Positions 1-8,322 of a stretch of 64,000 nucleotides of DNA are shown here, piece by piece; the first letter of the stretch is position 1, and every line of letters starts with the position of its first letter. The translations under genes were made by a program, and so were the position numbers. The DNA lies in the NCBI RefSeq assembly GCF_004791585.1, contig NZ_SRUU01000021.1, positions 45,098-109,097 on the forward strand, in the 5' to 3' direction. The notes below the pieces were generated by a model, which searched no databases, had not been told where the DNA came from, and saw only the letters and a list, made by a program, of their open reading frames with translations. The DNA is from Mesorhizobium sp. M1C.F.Ca.ET.210.01.1.1. Lineage in GTDB: Bacteria > Pseudomonadota > Alphaproteobacteria > Rhizobiales > Rhizobiaceae.

Positions 1-66
1 CGCAAGCGCGGCCAGCGGCAGCACCACCCAGGCCAGCAATTGCAGGCGCAGGCTGCTAATCTTCAT
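1..66 (-). CDS. Sensor histidine kinase, N-terminal fragment (cut by window edge)
   Basis: Only 22 codons are inside the window. They read MKISSLRLQLLAWVVLPLAA and continue hydrophobic to the edge, which looks like a basic N-terminus followed by the first membrane helix of a TctE/QseC-type sensor kinase. It lies immediately downstream of the response regulator on the same strand, the usual order for such pairs. The ATG at 64-66 is chosen because the upstream ATG at 80-82 runs into a TAG after eight codons. The catalytic domain is outside the window, so kinase identity is inferred from position. Confidence 0.6.
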   Translation of the reverse strand, partial: MKISSLRLQLLAWVVLPLAALA

Positions 67-100
67 GGCCCCTAATCTTCATGGCCCCTAGTCTTCATGG
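56..100. repeat. 16-bp tandem repeat, about 2.8 copies, at the regulator/kinase junction
   Basis: The unit CTAATCTTCATGGCCC occurs at 56-71 and again unchanged at 72-87. A third, partial copy with one change (CTAGTCTTCATGG) is at 88-100. The third copy carries the regulator stop codon (minus strand TAG) and the first carries the kinase ATG, so the array spans the coupling point of the two genes. Sixteen is not a multiple of three, so changes in copy number alter spacing and which ATG is open. Confidence 0.85.
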
Positions 101-756
101 CGGAGCAGATAGCCGAGGCCGCGCAAGGTGGCGATCTGGACGCGCGACCCTTCCAGCTTCTTGCGCAGGCGGTGCACATAGATCTCGATCGCGCTAGGGT
201 CTGCGTCGGTCTCGAAATCATAGATCGCCGCCGACAGCGCAGCCTTGCTCACGGTGCGCCCGGCCTTGACCACAAGCTGCTCCAGCACCGCATGTTCGCG
301 CGGCGTCAGCGAGAGCTGCTCGCCGCCGAGCGAGAACAACCTGGTGTTGGTGTCGAAGACGAGATCGCCGCAGGAAATGACGGGCGCGGTCCGGTCGTTG
401 GCGCGGCGCAGCTGCACGCGGATGCGTGCCTCCAGTTCCTCGATCTGGAAGGGTTTCGCCAGATAGTCGTCGGCGCCTTCGTTGAGGCCCTTGACCCGCC
501 CGTCGAGGCTGGCATTGGCGGTGAGCACGATCACCGGCACCGCATTGCCGCGGGCACGCAACCGCTTCAGCACCTCCATGCCGCCCATGCGCGGCAGGGC
601 AAGGTCGAGGATGATCAGCGCATGGTCGCCGGCCGCCAGCGCGTGCTCGACGTCCTCGCCGTCATGGACGACATCGACGACATAGCTTGCCTGGCGCAGC
701 GTCTTGCTCAGCCAATCGGCCAGTTCGCGATTGTCCTCGACAAGCAGGAGCCGCAT
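88..756 (-). CDS. OmpR/PhoB-family response regulator
   Basis: A 222-residue DNA-binding response regulator. The receiver domain is about residues 1-115, with acidic residues E7/D8, phospho-acceptor Asp51 in the LDLALP context, Thr79 and Lys101 in KPF. The C-terminal winged helix (about 125-220) contains TPREHAVLEQL and ends with the ATLRGLGYLL wing typical of QseB/TctD-type regulators. The partner kinase starts 21 bp downstream on the same strand. The signal sensed is not visible; TctD-like regulators often control carboxylate uptake, but that is only a family association. Confidence 0.9.
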   Translation of the reverse strand: MRLLLVEDNRELADWLSKTLRQASYVVDVVHDGEDVEHALAAGDHALIILDLALPRMGGMEVLKRLRARGNAVPVIVLTANASLDGRVKGLNEGADDYLAKPFQIEELEARIRVQLRRANDRTAPVISCGDLVFDTNTRLFSLGGEQLSLTPREHAVLEQLVVKAGRTVSKAALSAAIYDFETDADPSAIEIYVHRLRKKLEGSRVQIATLRGLGYLLRHED

Positions 757-925
757 GGTCTGTCGTTGTTCACTCCCGGGGGCCGCGCGGCCTGACGAGC
801 GCGCGGCGGCATCCGAATTCGATCCTCGACGTCAACCGATAGTATCGATCCGTTCACAAGGCAAACGCCGGCCGGAATCTGGCGGCGCCGGCTTTCGACC
901 AGCCAGCCCATCTTACGCTTTATCA

Positions 926-942
926 AACCGAACGGTTCGGTT
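926..942. promoter_or_regulatory. 8+1+8 inverted repeat, TetR-like operator candidate
   Basis: AACCGAAC-G-GTTCGGTT is a perfect inverted repeat in the 470-bp gap between the response regulator and the first DUF680 gene. Length, symmetry and the ACCGAAC/GTTCGGT half-sites resemble TetR-family operators. A related palindrome sits 150 bp further on. No TetR gene is in the window, so the binding protein is unknown. Confidence 0.45.
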
Positions 943-1083
943 CAAATTATGTTGACTGATCGTGCATTGCGAGTGAACGCCGGGCTCCCAAATTGCGGCG
1001 CAGCGTTGCAGAGGACGATGTGTAAATTATTGGGAATAAAAGAAAATCCAGCTTCTTTGGGCCTTCAGTTCGGGATCTCAATC

Positions 1084-1101
1084 TCGAACCGATCGGTTCG
1101 A
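1084..1101. promoter_or_regulatory. 18-bp perfect palindrome related to the 926-942 site
   Basis: TCGAACCGATCGGTTCGA is a perfect 18-bp palindrome containing ACCGA and TCGGT half-sites like those at 926-942. It lies about 125 bp upstream of the first DUF680 start codon. The pair suggests one dimeric repressor or activator controlling either the DUF680 genes or the divergent two-component system. The remainder of 757-1227 shows no gene. Confidence 0.45.
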
Positions 1102-1227
1102 TTTGCACTTTTTCGTGATTGGAAATGACAACAGGGTGGACCCATCTCGGGGTGGTCCGAGCGACACGAATTTCCATTAAGGCACGCCACTGGACGGACA
1201 CGACTTTTGAAATCCGGAGTACCTGAG

Positions 1228-1467
1228 ATGAACAAGATTGCTCTTGCCGCAGCGGCCCTTCTCGTTGCCACGGGCAGCGCCTTCGCCGGCAGCGACCACT
1301 ACGGGTCCGACAACGTCAACCAGCCGGCTGTCACCCAGTCGGCCGCGCCTCGCGACAACATCGATCGCAGCATCACCGGCTCGATCCGCAAGTTCGAGCA
1401 GCGCGATCTCAAGATCACCCCCGATCAGAACCAGCCGGAATCCGGCCAGGGCATCTGGGGCCGCTAA
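1228..1467 (+). CDS. DUF680 secreted small protein, copy 1
   Basis: A 79-residue protein with a Sec signal peptide: MNKIALAAAALLVATGSAFA and predicted cleavage after AFA. The mature part begins GSDHYGSDNVNQPA and ends PESGQGIWGR. The conserved pieces (GSDHYG near the mature N-terminus, IWG at the C-terminus) are those of DUF680, a family known mainly from Mesorhizobium, with no assigned function. The ATG at 1228 is preferred over an in-frame TTG at 1207 because GGAG lies 8 bp upstream and the signal peptide starts there. It is the first of three tandem paralogues and is followed by its own hairpin terminator. Confidence 0.85.
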   Translation: MNKIALAAAALLVATGSAFAGSDHYGSDNVNQPAVTQSAAPRDNIDRSITGSIRKFEQRDLKITPDQNQPESGQGIWGR

Positions 1468-1505
1468 GCCGGCCCGATCCCGAAGCCGATAAGAACCACA
1501 GACCT

Positions 1506-1534
1506 CAGAGCGGCGGGCTTGTCCCGCCGCTCTG
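1506..1534 (+). terminator. Hairpin after DUF680 copy 1
   Basis: CAGAGCGGCGGG pairs perfectly with CCCGCCGCTCTG across a 5-base loop, 39 bp after the stop codon. The downstream tract (CTCTTG) is only weakly T-rich, so this may be a weak terminator or an mRNA-stabilising hairpin. A very similar hairpin follows copy 3. Confidence 0.6.
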
Positions 1535-1736
1535 CTCTTGTAGAGCCGGCTGTCGGTCGGCCTGAATCTGTTTTTGCGAAACGAACTTCCAGGCGAGGCC
1601 ACGACTGCGGCTTCGACGTGCTCAGCGAGGAAGAGATTTCGCCTGGGAATAAATCCGGGCCGTTCCGGGTCTTGTCGGCAGCGGGGCCATCCTCCCAAGG
1701 CGCCGCCGATGAAACGACAGGACAAGGAACATTGAG

Positions 1737-1982
1737 ATGACCAGGATCGCATTCGTCGCGGCCGCCATGCTTGTCGCTGCCATGGGCAGCGCCTCTGCCG
1801 GCAGCGACCACCACGGCGCCGACGGCGCCAACCAGACCAACGCCGATGCTGACCATGTGACGACCACCTCGATCCGCGTGCGGGACATGGCGCATCACCA
1901 GGCTTCGGTGTCGACCGGCTCTGGCGATACGGTTGCCGACATCATCGCCCGGCACAACGACGAAGGCCTATGGGGCAAGTGA
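1737..1982 (+). CDS. DUF680 secreted small protein, copy 2
   Basis: An 81-residue paralogue of its neighbours with signal peptide MTRIAFVAAAMLVAAMGSAS. The mature protein starts AGSDHHGADGANQ and ends GLWGK, so it keeps both DUF680 end motifs while the middle has diverged and is His-rich. The 5-prime gap is 269 bp, room for a separate promoter; AAGGAAC lies upstream of the ATG. No catalytic signature is visible. Function is unknown; secretion is inferred from the signal peptide. Confidence 0.82.
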   Translation: MTRIAFVAAAMLVAAMGSASAGSDHHGADGANQTNADADHVTTTSIRVRDMAHHQASVSTGSGDTVADIIARHNDEGLWGK

Positions 1983-2038
1983 CAGCGCTCGGCCTTCCTC
2001 GAAGACTCCCATCCACACTCGACGACAGGAATTCATGA

Positions 2039-2281
2039 ATGACCAGGATCGCCCTCACCACTGCCGCGATGCTTCTCGCCATCGGCTCCGCCTTCGCCGC
2101 CAGTGACCACTACGGCGCGGACAACGCCAATCAACCGACCGCCGGCGTCGACCGCGGTCTCACCGCCTCGGTGCGCAAGCACGAGTCCGCCAAGCCGGGC
2201 AATGTCGACACCTCGATAACGACCGGATCGGCGCCCTCGCAGGGCTGGCCGGATCCCGGCCAGGGCATCTGGGGCAATTGA
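2039..2281 (+). CDS. DUF680 secreted small protein, copy 3
   Basis: An 80-residue member of the tandem DUF680 family. The signal peptide is MTRIALTTAAMLLAIGSAFA; the mature N-terminus ASDHYGADNANQP and the C-terminal PGQGIWGN match copy 1 closely. The central region contains SVRKHESAK and SITTGSAPSQ, related to SIRKFEQ and SITGS in copy 1. Copies 1 and 3 are closer to each other than to copy 2. A canonical intrinsic terminator follows directly. Confidence 0.84.
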   Translation: MTRIALTTAAMLLAIGSAFAASDHYGADNANQPTAGVDRGLTASVRKHESAKPGNVDTSITTGSAPSQGWPDPGQGIWGN

Positions 2282-2305
2282 TCTTTTTCTCCCGGAGGAC
2301 AAAAC

Positions 2306-2330
2306 GCGGCGGGCTTGTTCCGCCGCTTTT
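2306..2330 (+). terminator. Rho-independent terminator after DUF680 copy 3
   Basis: GCGGCGG (2306-2312) pairs with CCGCCGC (2320-2326), with a short loop, AAAA just before the stem and TTTT directly after it. This is a textbook intrinsic terminator 25 bp past the stop codon. Confidence 0.8.
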
Positions 2331-2391
2331 GCTTGGAGCGAAGCGATGACGCGCCGATCTCCCCCACAAAGGGAGGTGGCAGCTTCGGCGT

Positions 2392-2901
2392 CTACCCCAG
2401 ATCCTTCGGCCTGACGAAATGCGTCAGCTGGGCGCCGCCGAATTCGAGGTTCGCCCAGTCACCCTTCACGGTGAACCTGGCAAGCGCCGCGGTCGGGAAT
2501 TTCGCTTCGATCTTCTTGAACACCCCTTCATCCGACCCGGCGCCGGCGAGCCGCAGCGCGAAGGTTTGCAGGCCGGGATTGTGGCCGACCAGCAGCAGGT
2601 TCTTTGCCTTTGCCTGCCGCACGCGCGCCAGGATGGCGCCAGCCGCAGCCTCATAAAGCTCCTCGGCGAATTCCGCCGGCAAATGCTTCGGCAGTTCCTG
2701 GGCGACCAGCCGCCAGGTATCGCGCGTGCGCAGCGCCGGCGAAACCAGCGCGAGGTCGGGCAGCCAGCGTCGCCTGGCAAGCTCGCGCCCCATCAGCGGC
2801 GCCGTCTTCAACCCGCGGCCCGAGAGAGGCCGGTCGAAATCGGCAAGCTTGGCGTCGCCCCAGCTCGACTTGGCGTGGCGCAGGATAAGCAGCTGTCTCA
2901 T
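2392..2901 (-). CDS. SixA-type histidine phosphatase
   Basis: A 169-residue histidine-phosphatase-superfamily protein. The catalytic RHA motif is at the N-terminus (LLILRHAKSSWGD) and a second conserved His is in LLVGHNPGL (about residue 107). Length and the RHAKS form match SixA-like proteins, which can dephosphorylate phosphohistidine. The ATG overlaps the stop of an upstream 56-residue ORF by four bases (ATGA), so the two are probably translated together. Substrate is not inferable. Confidence 0.85.
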   Translation of the reverse strand: MRQLLILRHAKSSWGDAKLADFDRPLSGRGLKTAPLMGRELARRRWLPDLALVSPALRTRDTWRLVAQELPKHLPAEFAEELYEAAAGAILARVRQAKAKNLLLVGHNPGLQTFALRLAGAGSDEGVFKKIEAKFPTAALARFTVKGDWANLEFGGAQLTHFVRPKDLG

Positions 2902-3068
2902 CGGTATAGATCAGGACCAGACAGACGAGCCCGAGCCTTCTGCTTATTGCTCTCGATGTTGAAGGCAGCGAAGCGGCCGCTCTCAAGCCCCTCTGTCCAT
3001 GCTTTACGCAGCTGGTCTGTTTCGGCCTCGCGCGAACGTTGGTTCAGCGGTTCCGGGTCAAGTGCCAC
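2898..3068 (-). CDS. Small 56-residue protein coupled to the SixA-type phosphatase
   Basis: GTG-initiated ORF beginning VALDPEPLNQRSREAETDQL and ending LSGPDLYR. It is charged and helical, without a signal peptide or membrane segment. Its middle, KAWTEGLESG, faintly resembles the C-terminal region of ParD-type antitoxins, but no toxin gene accompanies it. The stop overlaps the phosphatase ATG (ATGA) and it lies 24 bp downstream of purN. An in-frame TAG is just upstream, which bounds the start. No confident family assignment. Confidence 0.5.
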   Translation of the reverse strand: MALDPEPLNQRSREAETDQLRKAWTEGLESGRFAAFNIESNKQKARARLSGPDLYR

Positions 3069-3092
3069 GCTGTCACCTCTCGATTGGGACCT

Positions 3093-3796
3093 CTACGGCG
3101 TGATCCGCGCCAACTGCTCGAGGTCGGTCTCCTCGCGCAGCGGGTCCGGCGCCATCACCACCGAGGTGGCGTTGTCTGCGTCGTCGGCAAAATGGGCAAG
3201 CACGGTGTGGCCCTTTTCCATCCGCGCCTTGCCTTCCGCCACCAGCCCCAGCGCCAGCGGGTAGAGCCGGTGCTCCACCTTCAGAACGCGGGCCGCGAGC
3301 GTGTCCTCATTGTCGCCGACCATCACCGGCACGGCGGCCTGCGCGATGATCGGGCCGTCATCCATCTCGGGCGTGACGAAATGCACCGAGCAGCCATGGA
3401 TGCGCACGCCCGCGCGGATGGCCCGCGCATGCGTGTCGAGCCCCTTGAAGGCCGGCAGCAGGGCAGGGTGGATGTTGACCATGCGCCCCTGCCATTTTTC
3501 AACGAGGCCACGGCCGAGGATGCGCATGTAGCCGGCCAGGGCAACGATCTCGGCGCCGAAGCCGGCAAGCGCGGCATCGATCGCCGCATCATAGGCATCC
3601 TTGCTCGGATGGTCGGCGCGCTGGACAACCTTGGTGGCGATGCCGCGCGCCTGGGCGATGCCGAGGCCCGCGGCATTCGCGCGGTCGGAGATGACACCGA
3701 CGATCTCGGCCGGATAGGCAGGGTCGCTGGCCGCCGCGATCAGCGCCGTCATGTTGGAGCCGCGTCCTGAGATCAGGACGACCGTGCGTTTCCTGC

Positions 3797-3800
<4 letters not shown>
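3093..3800 (-). CDS. purN: Phosphoribosylglycinamide formyltransferase
   Basis: Converts GAR to FGAR using 10-formyl-tetrahydrofolate in purine synthesis. The 235 residues carry the GAR-binding loop ISGRGSNM, the MVNIHPALLPAF stretch containing catalytic Asn and His, and GCSVHFVTPEMDDGP with the catalytic Asp region. The C-terminus is about 20 residues longer than the E. coli enzyme, as usual in Rhizobiales. The ATG overlaps the purM stop by four bases (ATGA), indicating translational coupling. Confidence 0.96.
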
Positions 3801-4876
<1,076 letters not shown>

Positions 4877-5043
4877 TGTCGGCTCGTCCCTGTTTCCATT
4901 GCGGGCTCTTCGCATGAATGGTTTCGGGGAGCAAGGCGGGTGAGAGCCAATCGCCCCACGAGGGGGAGATTGGCGGTTCTCCCTTGCGCGCCCCTCCCAT
5001 CTCCATCATCTATTTCCCAAAACACAGCACGACGGGACATCAC

Positions 5044-5601
5044 GTGACCATACCCAACATGATCACGATCATGCGGCTCCTGCTGGTGCCCGCCGTGGTG
5101 CTGGCCATGCTGCAGACACGTTGGGACTGGGCCTTTGCCGGCTTCCTTGTCGCCGGCATTTCCGACGGCATCGACGGCTTCATCGCCCGCCGCTATCGGT
5201 TGTTCTCGCGCCTCGGAGCCTATCTCGATCCGATGGCCGACAAGCTTCTCTTGGTCTCGGTTTTCGTCGTCATGGGCTTTGCCGGGGAGCTGCCGCTCTG
5301 GCTGGTGGTGACCATGGTATCGCGCGACGCCCTGATCGTCTGCGCCGTGGTTTTGTCCAGCGTCATGAGCCATCCTGTCGAGGTGAAGCCGCTCTTTGTG
5401 TCCAAGGCAAACACCGCCGTGCAGATCGCGCTGGCGGCGCTGGTGCTGGGCGAGCTTGCCTTTTCCATCCATCTCGATCCACTGCGGCCGGCGCTCATAT
5501 TGCTGTCCGGGGTCTTGACCGTGGCTTCGGCCGCGGCCTATCTCGTGGCCTGGCTGAGGCACATGAGCGGCTATGGCGAAGGCTCCACGACCGGCGACTG
5601 A
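5044..5601 (+). CDS. CDP-alcohol phosphatidyltransferase
   Basis: A 185-residue integral membrane enzyme that transfers a phosphatidyl group from CDP-diacylglycerol to an alcohol. The full family signature D-x2-DG-x2-AR-x8-G-x3-D-x3-D is present (SDGIDGFIARR, then GAYLDPMADK). Several hydrophobic helices follow. The GTG at 5044 gives the N-terminus MTIPNMITIMRLLLVP typical of PgsA-like proteins; a longer upstream ORF is non-coding repeat. It could make phosphatidylglycerophosphate or cardiolipin; the alcohol acceptor cannot be read from sequence. It overlaps the next gene by 29 bp. Confidence 0.88.
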   Translation: MTIPNMITIMRLLLVPAVVLAMLQTRWDWAFAGFLVAGISDGIDGFIARRYRLFSRLGAYLDPMADKLLLVSVFVVMGFAGELPLWLVVTMVSRDALIVCAVVLSSVMSHPVEVKPLFVSKANTAVQIALAALVLGELAFSIHLDPLRPALILLSGVLTVASAAAYLVAWLRHMSGYGEGSTTGD

Positions 5602-6751
5602 CAGCGAAGCCGCGGACATTTCGGCGGGCGTGGCTCTGCGTCGTCAGGTCTTCTTCTGGCTGGGCACGGCAATTGTGCTCGCGCTCTTCCTCTATGTCTT
5701 CTCGGGCATCCTGCTGCCCTTCGTCGCTGGCATGGCGCTTGCCTATTTCCTCGACCCGGTCGCCGACCGGCTGCAGCGGCTCGGCCTCTCGCGGCTGATG
5801 GCGACGGTGGTGATCCTCATTGCCTTCATCGTCGTGGTGGTGCTGGCCCTGGTCATCCTGGTGCCGGTGCTGGCGACTCAGATGGCCGATTTCGCCCGCA
5901 AGCTGCCGGAATATCTGACCCGGCTGCAGTCGCTGATCACCAGCTTCGATCCGAGATGGCTGGAGCAGCGCTTCGGCGTCAACGCCGGCAGCCTGCGCGA
6001 CGGGCTGAACTCGCTGCTCACCTCCGGCTTTGGCTTCCTAAGCACCGTCTTCACCTCGATCTGGAGTTCCGGCGTGGCTCTGGTCTCGGTGGTCAGCCTC
6101 TTCGTCGTCACCCCGGTCGTCGCCTTCTACATGCTGCTCGACTGGGATCGCATGGTCGCCGTGGTCGACAGCTGGGTGCCGCGCGACTACGTCGAGACGG
6201 TGCGCGCTCTCGCCCGCGACATCAACACCGCCACCGCCGGCTTCGTGCGCGGGCAGGGCACGCTCTGCCTGGTGCTCGGTGTCATGTATGCCACCGGCCT
6301 GACCTTCACGGGGCTCAACTTCGCCATCCTCATCGGCTTCTTCGCGGGGCTGATCTCCTTCATCCCCTATGTCGGCTCGCTGACCGGGCTGGTGCTCGCC
6401 GTCGGTGTCGCCTTCGTCCAGTTCTGGCCGGACTGGACCATGGTGGTGCTGGTGGCCTGCGTGTTCTTCGTCGGCCAGTTCATCGAGGGCAACATCCTGC
6501 AGCCGAGGCTGGTCGGAAAGAGCGTCGGGCTGCATCCGGTGTGGCTGATGTTCGCGCTGTTTGCCTTCGGCGCGCTGTTCGGCTTTGTCGGCCTGCTGAT
6601 CGCGGTGCCGGCTTCGGCGGCGATCGCCGTTCTGGTGCGCTTCGCCATTGCCCGCTATCTGGAATCGCCGCTCTACAAGGGCCATGCCACAGAGCCGGCG
6701 TCGCCGCTGCCGGCCGATCGCGGCGGCGGCCATCGTTCGCCGCGCGGTTGA
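5573..6751 (+). CDS. AI-2E family transporter (PerM-like permease)
   Basis: A 392-residue polytopic membrane protein with about seven or eight hydrophobic segments. The characteristic motifs lie in the second half: PVVAFYMLLDWDRM, GLNFAILIGFFAGLISFIPYVG, and FIEGNILQPRLVGKSVGLHP. The last two are hallmark sequences of the AI-2E/PerM family. Members export varied small molecules or ions; the substrate here is unknown. The start overlaps the phosphatidyltransferase, and hdaA begins one base after the stop, so the three genes form one transcript. Confidence 0.88.
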   Translation: MAKAPRPATDSEAADISAGVALRRQVFFWLGTAIVLALFLYVFSGILLPFVAGMALAYFLDPVADRLQRLGLSRLMATVVILIAFIVVVVLALVILVPVLATQMADFARKLPEYLTRLQSLITSFDPRWLEQRFGVNAGSLRDGLNSLLTSGFGFLSTVFTSIWSSGVALVSVVSLFVVTPVVAFYMLLDWDRMVAVVDSWVPRDYVETVRALARDINTATAGFVRGQGTLCLVLGVMYATGLTFTGLNFAILIGFFAGLISFIPYVGSLTGLVLAVGVAFVQFWPDWTMVVLVACVFFVGQFIEGNILQPRLVGKSVGLHPVWLMFALFAFGALFGFVGLLIAVPASAAIAVLVRFAIARYLESPLYKGHATEPASPLPADRGGGHRSPRG

Positions 6752-6752
6752 A

Positions 6753-7457
6753 ATGGCTTCGCAGCGCACCGATCCGCCGCGCCAGCTGCCGCTCGATCTC
6801 GGCCACGGCACCGGCTATTCGCGCGACGAGCTCGTCGTCTCCGGGACCAACAGAGAGGCCGCGGCACTTGTCGACCGCTGGCCGGACTGGCCCTCGCCGG
6901 TGGTGGTGCTTGCCGGCCCTCCGGGCTCCGGCAAGACGCATCTCGCCCAGATCTGGCAGACACAGGCGCATGCAGTCGCCATCGACCCCGGCAGGATCGG
7001 CGAGCATATCGCCAGCCTCGGCGCCAGGCCGGCGCTGATCGACGACATCGACAAGGGCCCGATCGACGAGCAAGGCCTGTTCCACCTGATCAACACGGTG
7101 CGCTGCGCCGGCTCCACGCTTTTGCTCACGGCGCGGCGCTTCCCCTCCGCCTGGCGCGTCGCGCTGCCCGACCTCATCTCGCGGCTGAAGGCGGCGGCGA
7201 CGGTGGAGATCCACGAGCCGGACGACCTGCTGCTCGCCGGTGTCATCACAAAGCTCTTCGCCGACCGCCAGGTCGAGGTCGAGCCGCATGTCGTGCAATA
7301 TCTGGTGCGCCGCATCGAGCGTTCGCTGGCGACCGCCATGCGTGTGGTGGAGCGTCTCGATCGTGCCGCGCTGGAACGCAAGACGCCTATCACCCGCGCT
7401 TTAGCCGCCGAGACCGTCAGCGCCATGGACGAGGGGCAGGGCGAGTTCGATATTTAG
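6753..7457 (+). CDS. hdaA: DnaA-regulatory inactivator HdaA
   Basis: A 234-residue AAA+ protein of the Hda/DnaA family without the DnaA DNA-binding domain IV. The N-terminal RQLPLDL is a good sliding-clamp-binding motif, as needed for RIDA, where Hda on the clamp stimulates DnaA-ATP hydrolysis. Walker A is intact (GPPGSGKT), followed by a degenerate Walker B (ALIDDID) and the C-terminal sensor-2 region RSLATAMRVVERLDRAAL. The gene order PerM-like then hdaA is common in Rhizobiales. TGA of the upstream gene and this ATG are one base apart. Confidence 0.9.
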   Translation: MASQRTDPPRQLPLDLGHGTGYSRDELVVSGTNREAAALVDRWPDWPSPVVVLAGPPGSGKTHLAQIWQTQAHAVAIDPGRIGEHIASLGARPALIDDIDKGPIDEQGLFHLINTVRCAGSTLLLTARRFPSAWRVALPDLISRLKAAATVEIHEPDDLLLAGVITKLFADRQVEVEPHVVQYLVRRIERSLATAMRVVERLDRAALERKTPITRALAAETVSAMDEGQGEFDI

Positions 7458-7493
7458 GCCTTTCCCTTGTCCCACTAGGGGAGAAGGAAAAGA

Positions 7494-7760
7494 CTACGCC
7501 CATAGTCCTGCCAGATGCTGCACCAGTAGATAGATCCCGGTATGCGCCGCCACGTAGCAGGTGGCGACGAAGACAAAGAACATGAGGCTCGCCGACCGCG
7601 ACCGGCCGGCGCCGCCATTCTGCCTCTTGCTTGGCCGGTTGTTCCAGATCCACAGGGCAGCACACAGAATTGCCCAGACGACCATGACCGGAACCCTAAA
7701 GCCGTAATAGGCCAGGTAAGCCGGGCCGATCAGCGACAGCAACGCCTCGAGACCGGGCAT
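7494..7760 (-). CDS. Small membrane protein, unknown function
   Basis: An 88-residue hydrophobic protein with about three predicted membrane helices: around residues 4-20 (LLSLIGPAYLAYYGF), 22-40 (VPVMVVWAILCAALWIW) and 60-85 (LMFFVFVATCYVAAHTG). A basic loop, NNRPSKRQ, separates helices two and three. The ATG at 7760 is chosen because upstream in-frame sequence is mosaic repeat. I do not recognise the family. It converges on hdaA. Confidence 0.65.
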   Translation of the reverse strand: MPGLEALLSLIGPAYLAYYGFRVPVMVVWAILCAALWIWNNRPSKRQNGGAGRSRSASLMFFVFVATCYVAAHTGIYLLVQHLAGLWA

Positions 7761-7786
7761 CGAAAAATCCCCCTTTTGTCCAAAGT

Positions 7787-7950
7787 CTAGAGCAATTCCA
7801 GGAAAAGTGTGTAACGGTTTTCCGTCCGGAATTGCGTAAAAACAAATACTTAGAGCGGTTCGGCGATTCCGCGAAACGCTCTCGACCGGCGGCAGCGTGT
7901 TCGCACAGAAACTGGAGCAATTCCGAAAAAGTGTGAACGGCTTTCGTCCC
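7787..7950. repeat. Rhizobial intergenic mosaic repeats, two copies
   Basis: The first copy (about 7787-7860) starts TCTAGAGCAATTCC and folds as nested hairpins: GCAATTCC pairs with GGAATTGC and GGAAAA with TTTTCC. It runs on into GCGTAAAAACAAATAC, a form familiar from Mesorhizobium intergenic repeats. A shorter, diverged copy is at about 7914-7950 (GGAGCAATTCCGAAAAAGTG). Together they fill much of the gap between the membrane protein and tRNA-Pro; the rest of 7761-8170 shows no gene. Confidence 0.75.
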
Positions 7951-8170
7951 GGCTGATCGGCCGATCCCGCGACATCGGATGGGGCGGCGCATAGTCCCAT
8001 TCCGGGACAATTCCCGCTGGCATTCATCTTGCACCGCGAGACACGCCGGTTGATCCCGGTCCCGATCGCGTTCCAGATCGGGTTGTAGGCTCGCCGGGCT
8101 TGAGGTTGTTGGGGACTCGCCCGGCGGGTTTACGGCCACTCGCTCATCGATTGGAAACGGGGACGGAAAC

Positions 8171-8247
8171 TGGTCGGAGTGGCGTGATTCGAACACGCGA
8201 CCCCCTGATCCCAAATCAGGTGCGCTACCAGGCTGCGCTACACTCCG
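8171..8247 (-). tRNA. tRNA-Pro (anticodon TGG)
   Basis: On the minus strand the 77-nt gene starts CGGAGTGTAGCGCAGCCTGG, has anticodon stem CCTGA/TCAGG around loop TTTGGGA (anticodon TGG), T-loop GTTCGAATC, and acceptor CACTCCG closing with CGGAGTG. The 3-prime ACCA is encoded. All cloverleaf stems can be drawn by eye. Confidence 0.95.
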
Positions 8248-8322
8248 ACGCTCGCGGCGTATAGGGTTCCGTGGCCCGGAAGGCAACCCAAAAACGGCAG
8301 CATCGCACGCAGAAATCGTCCC

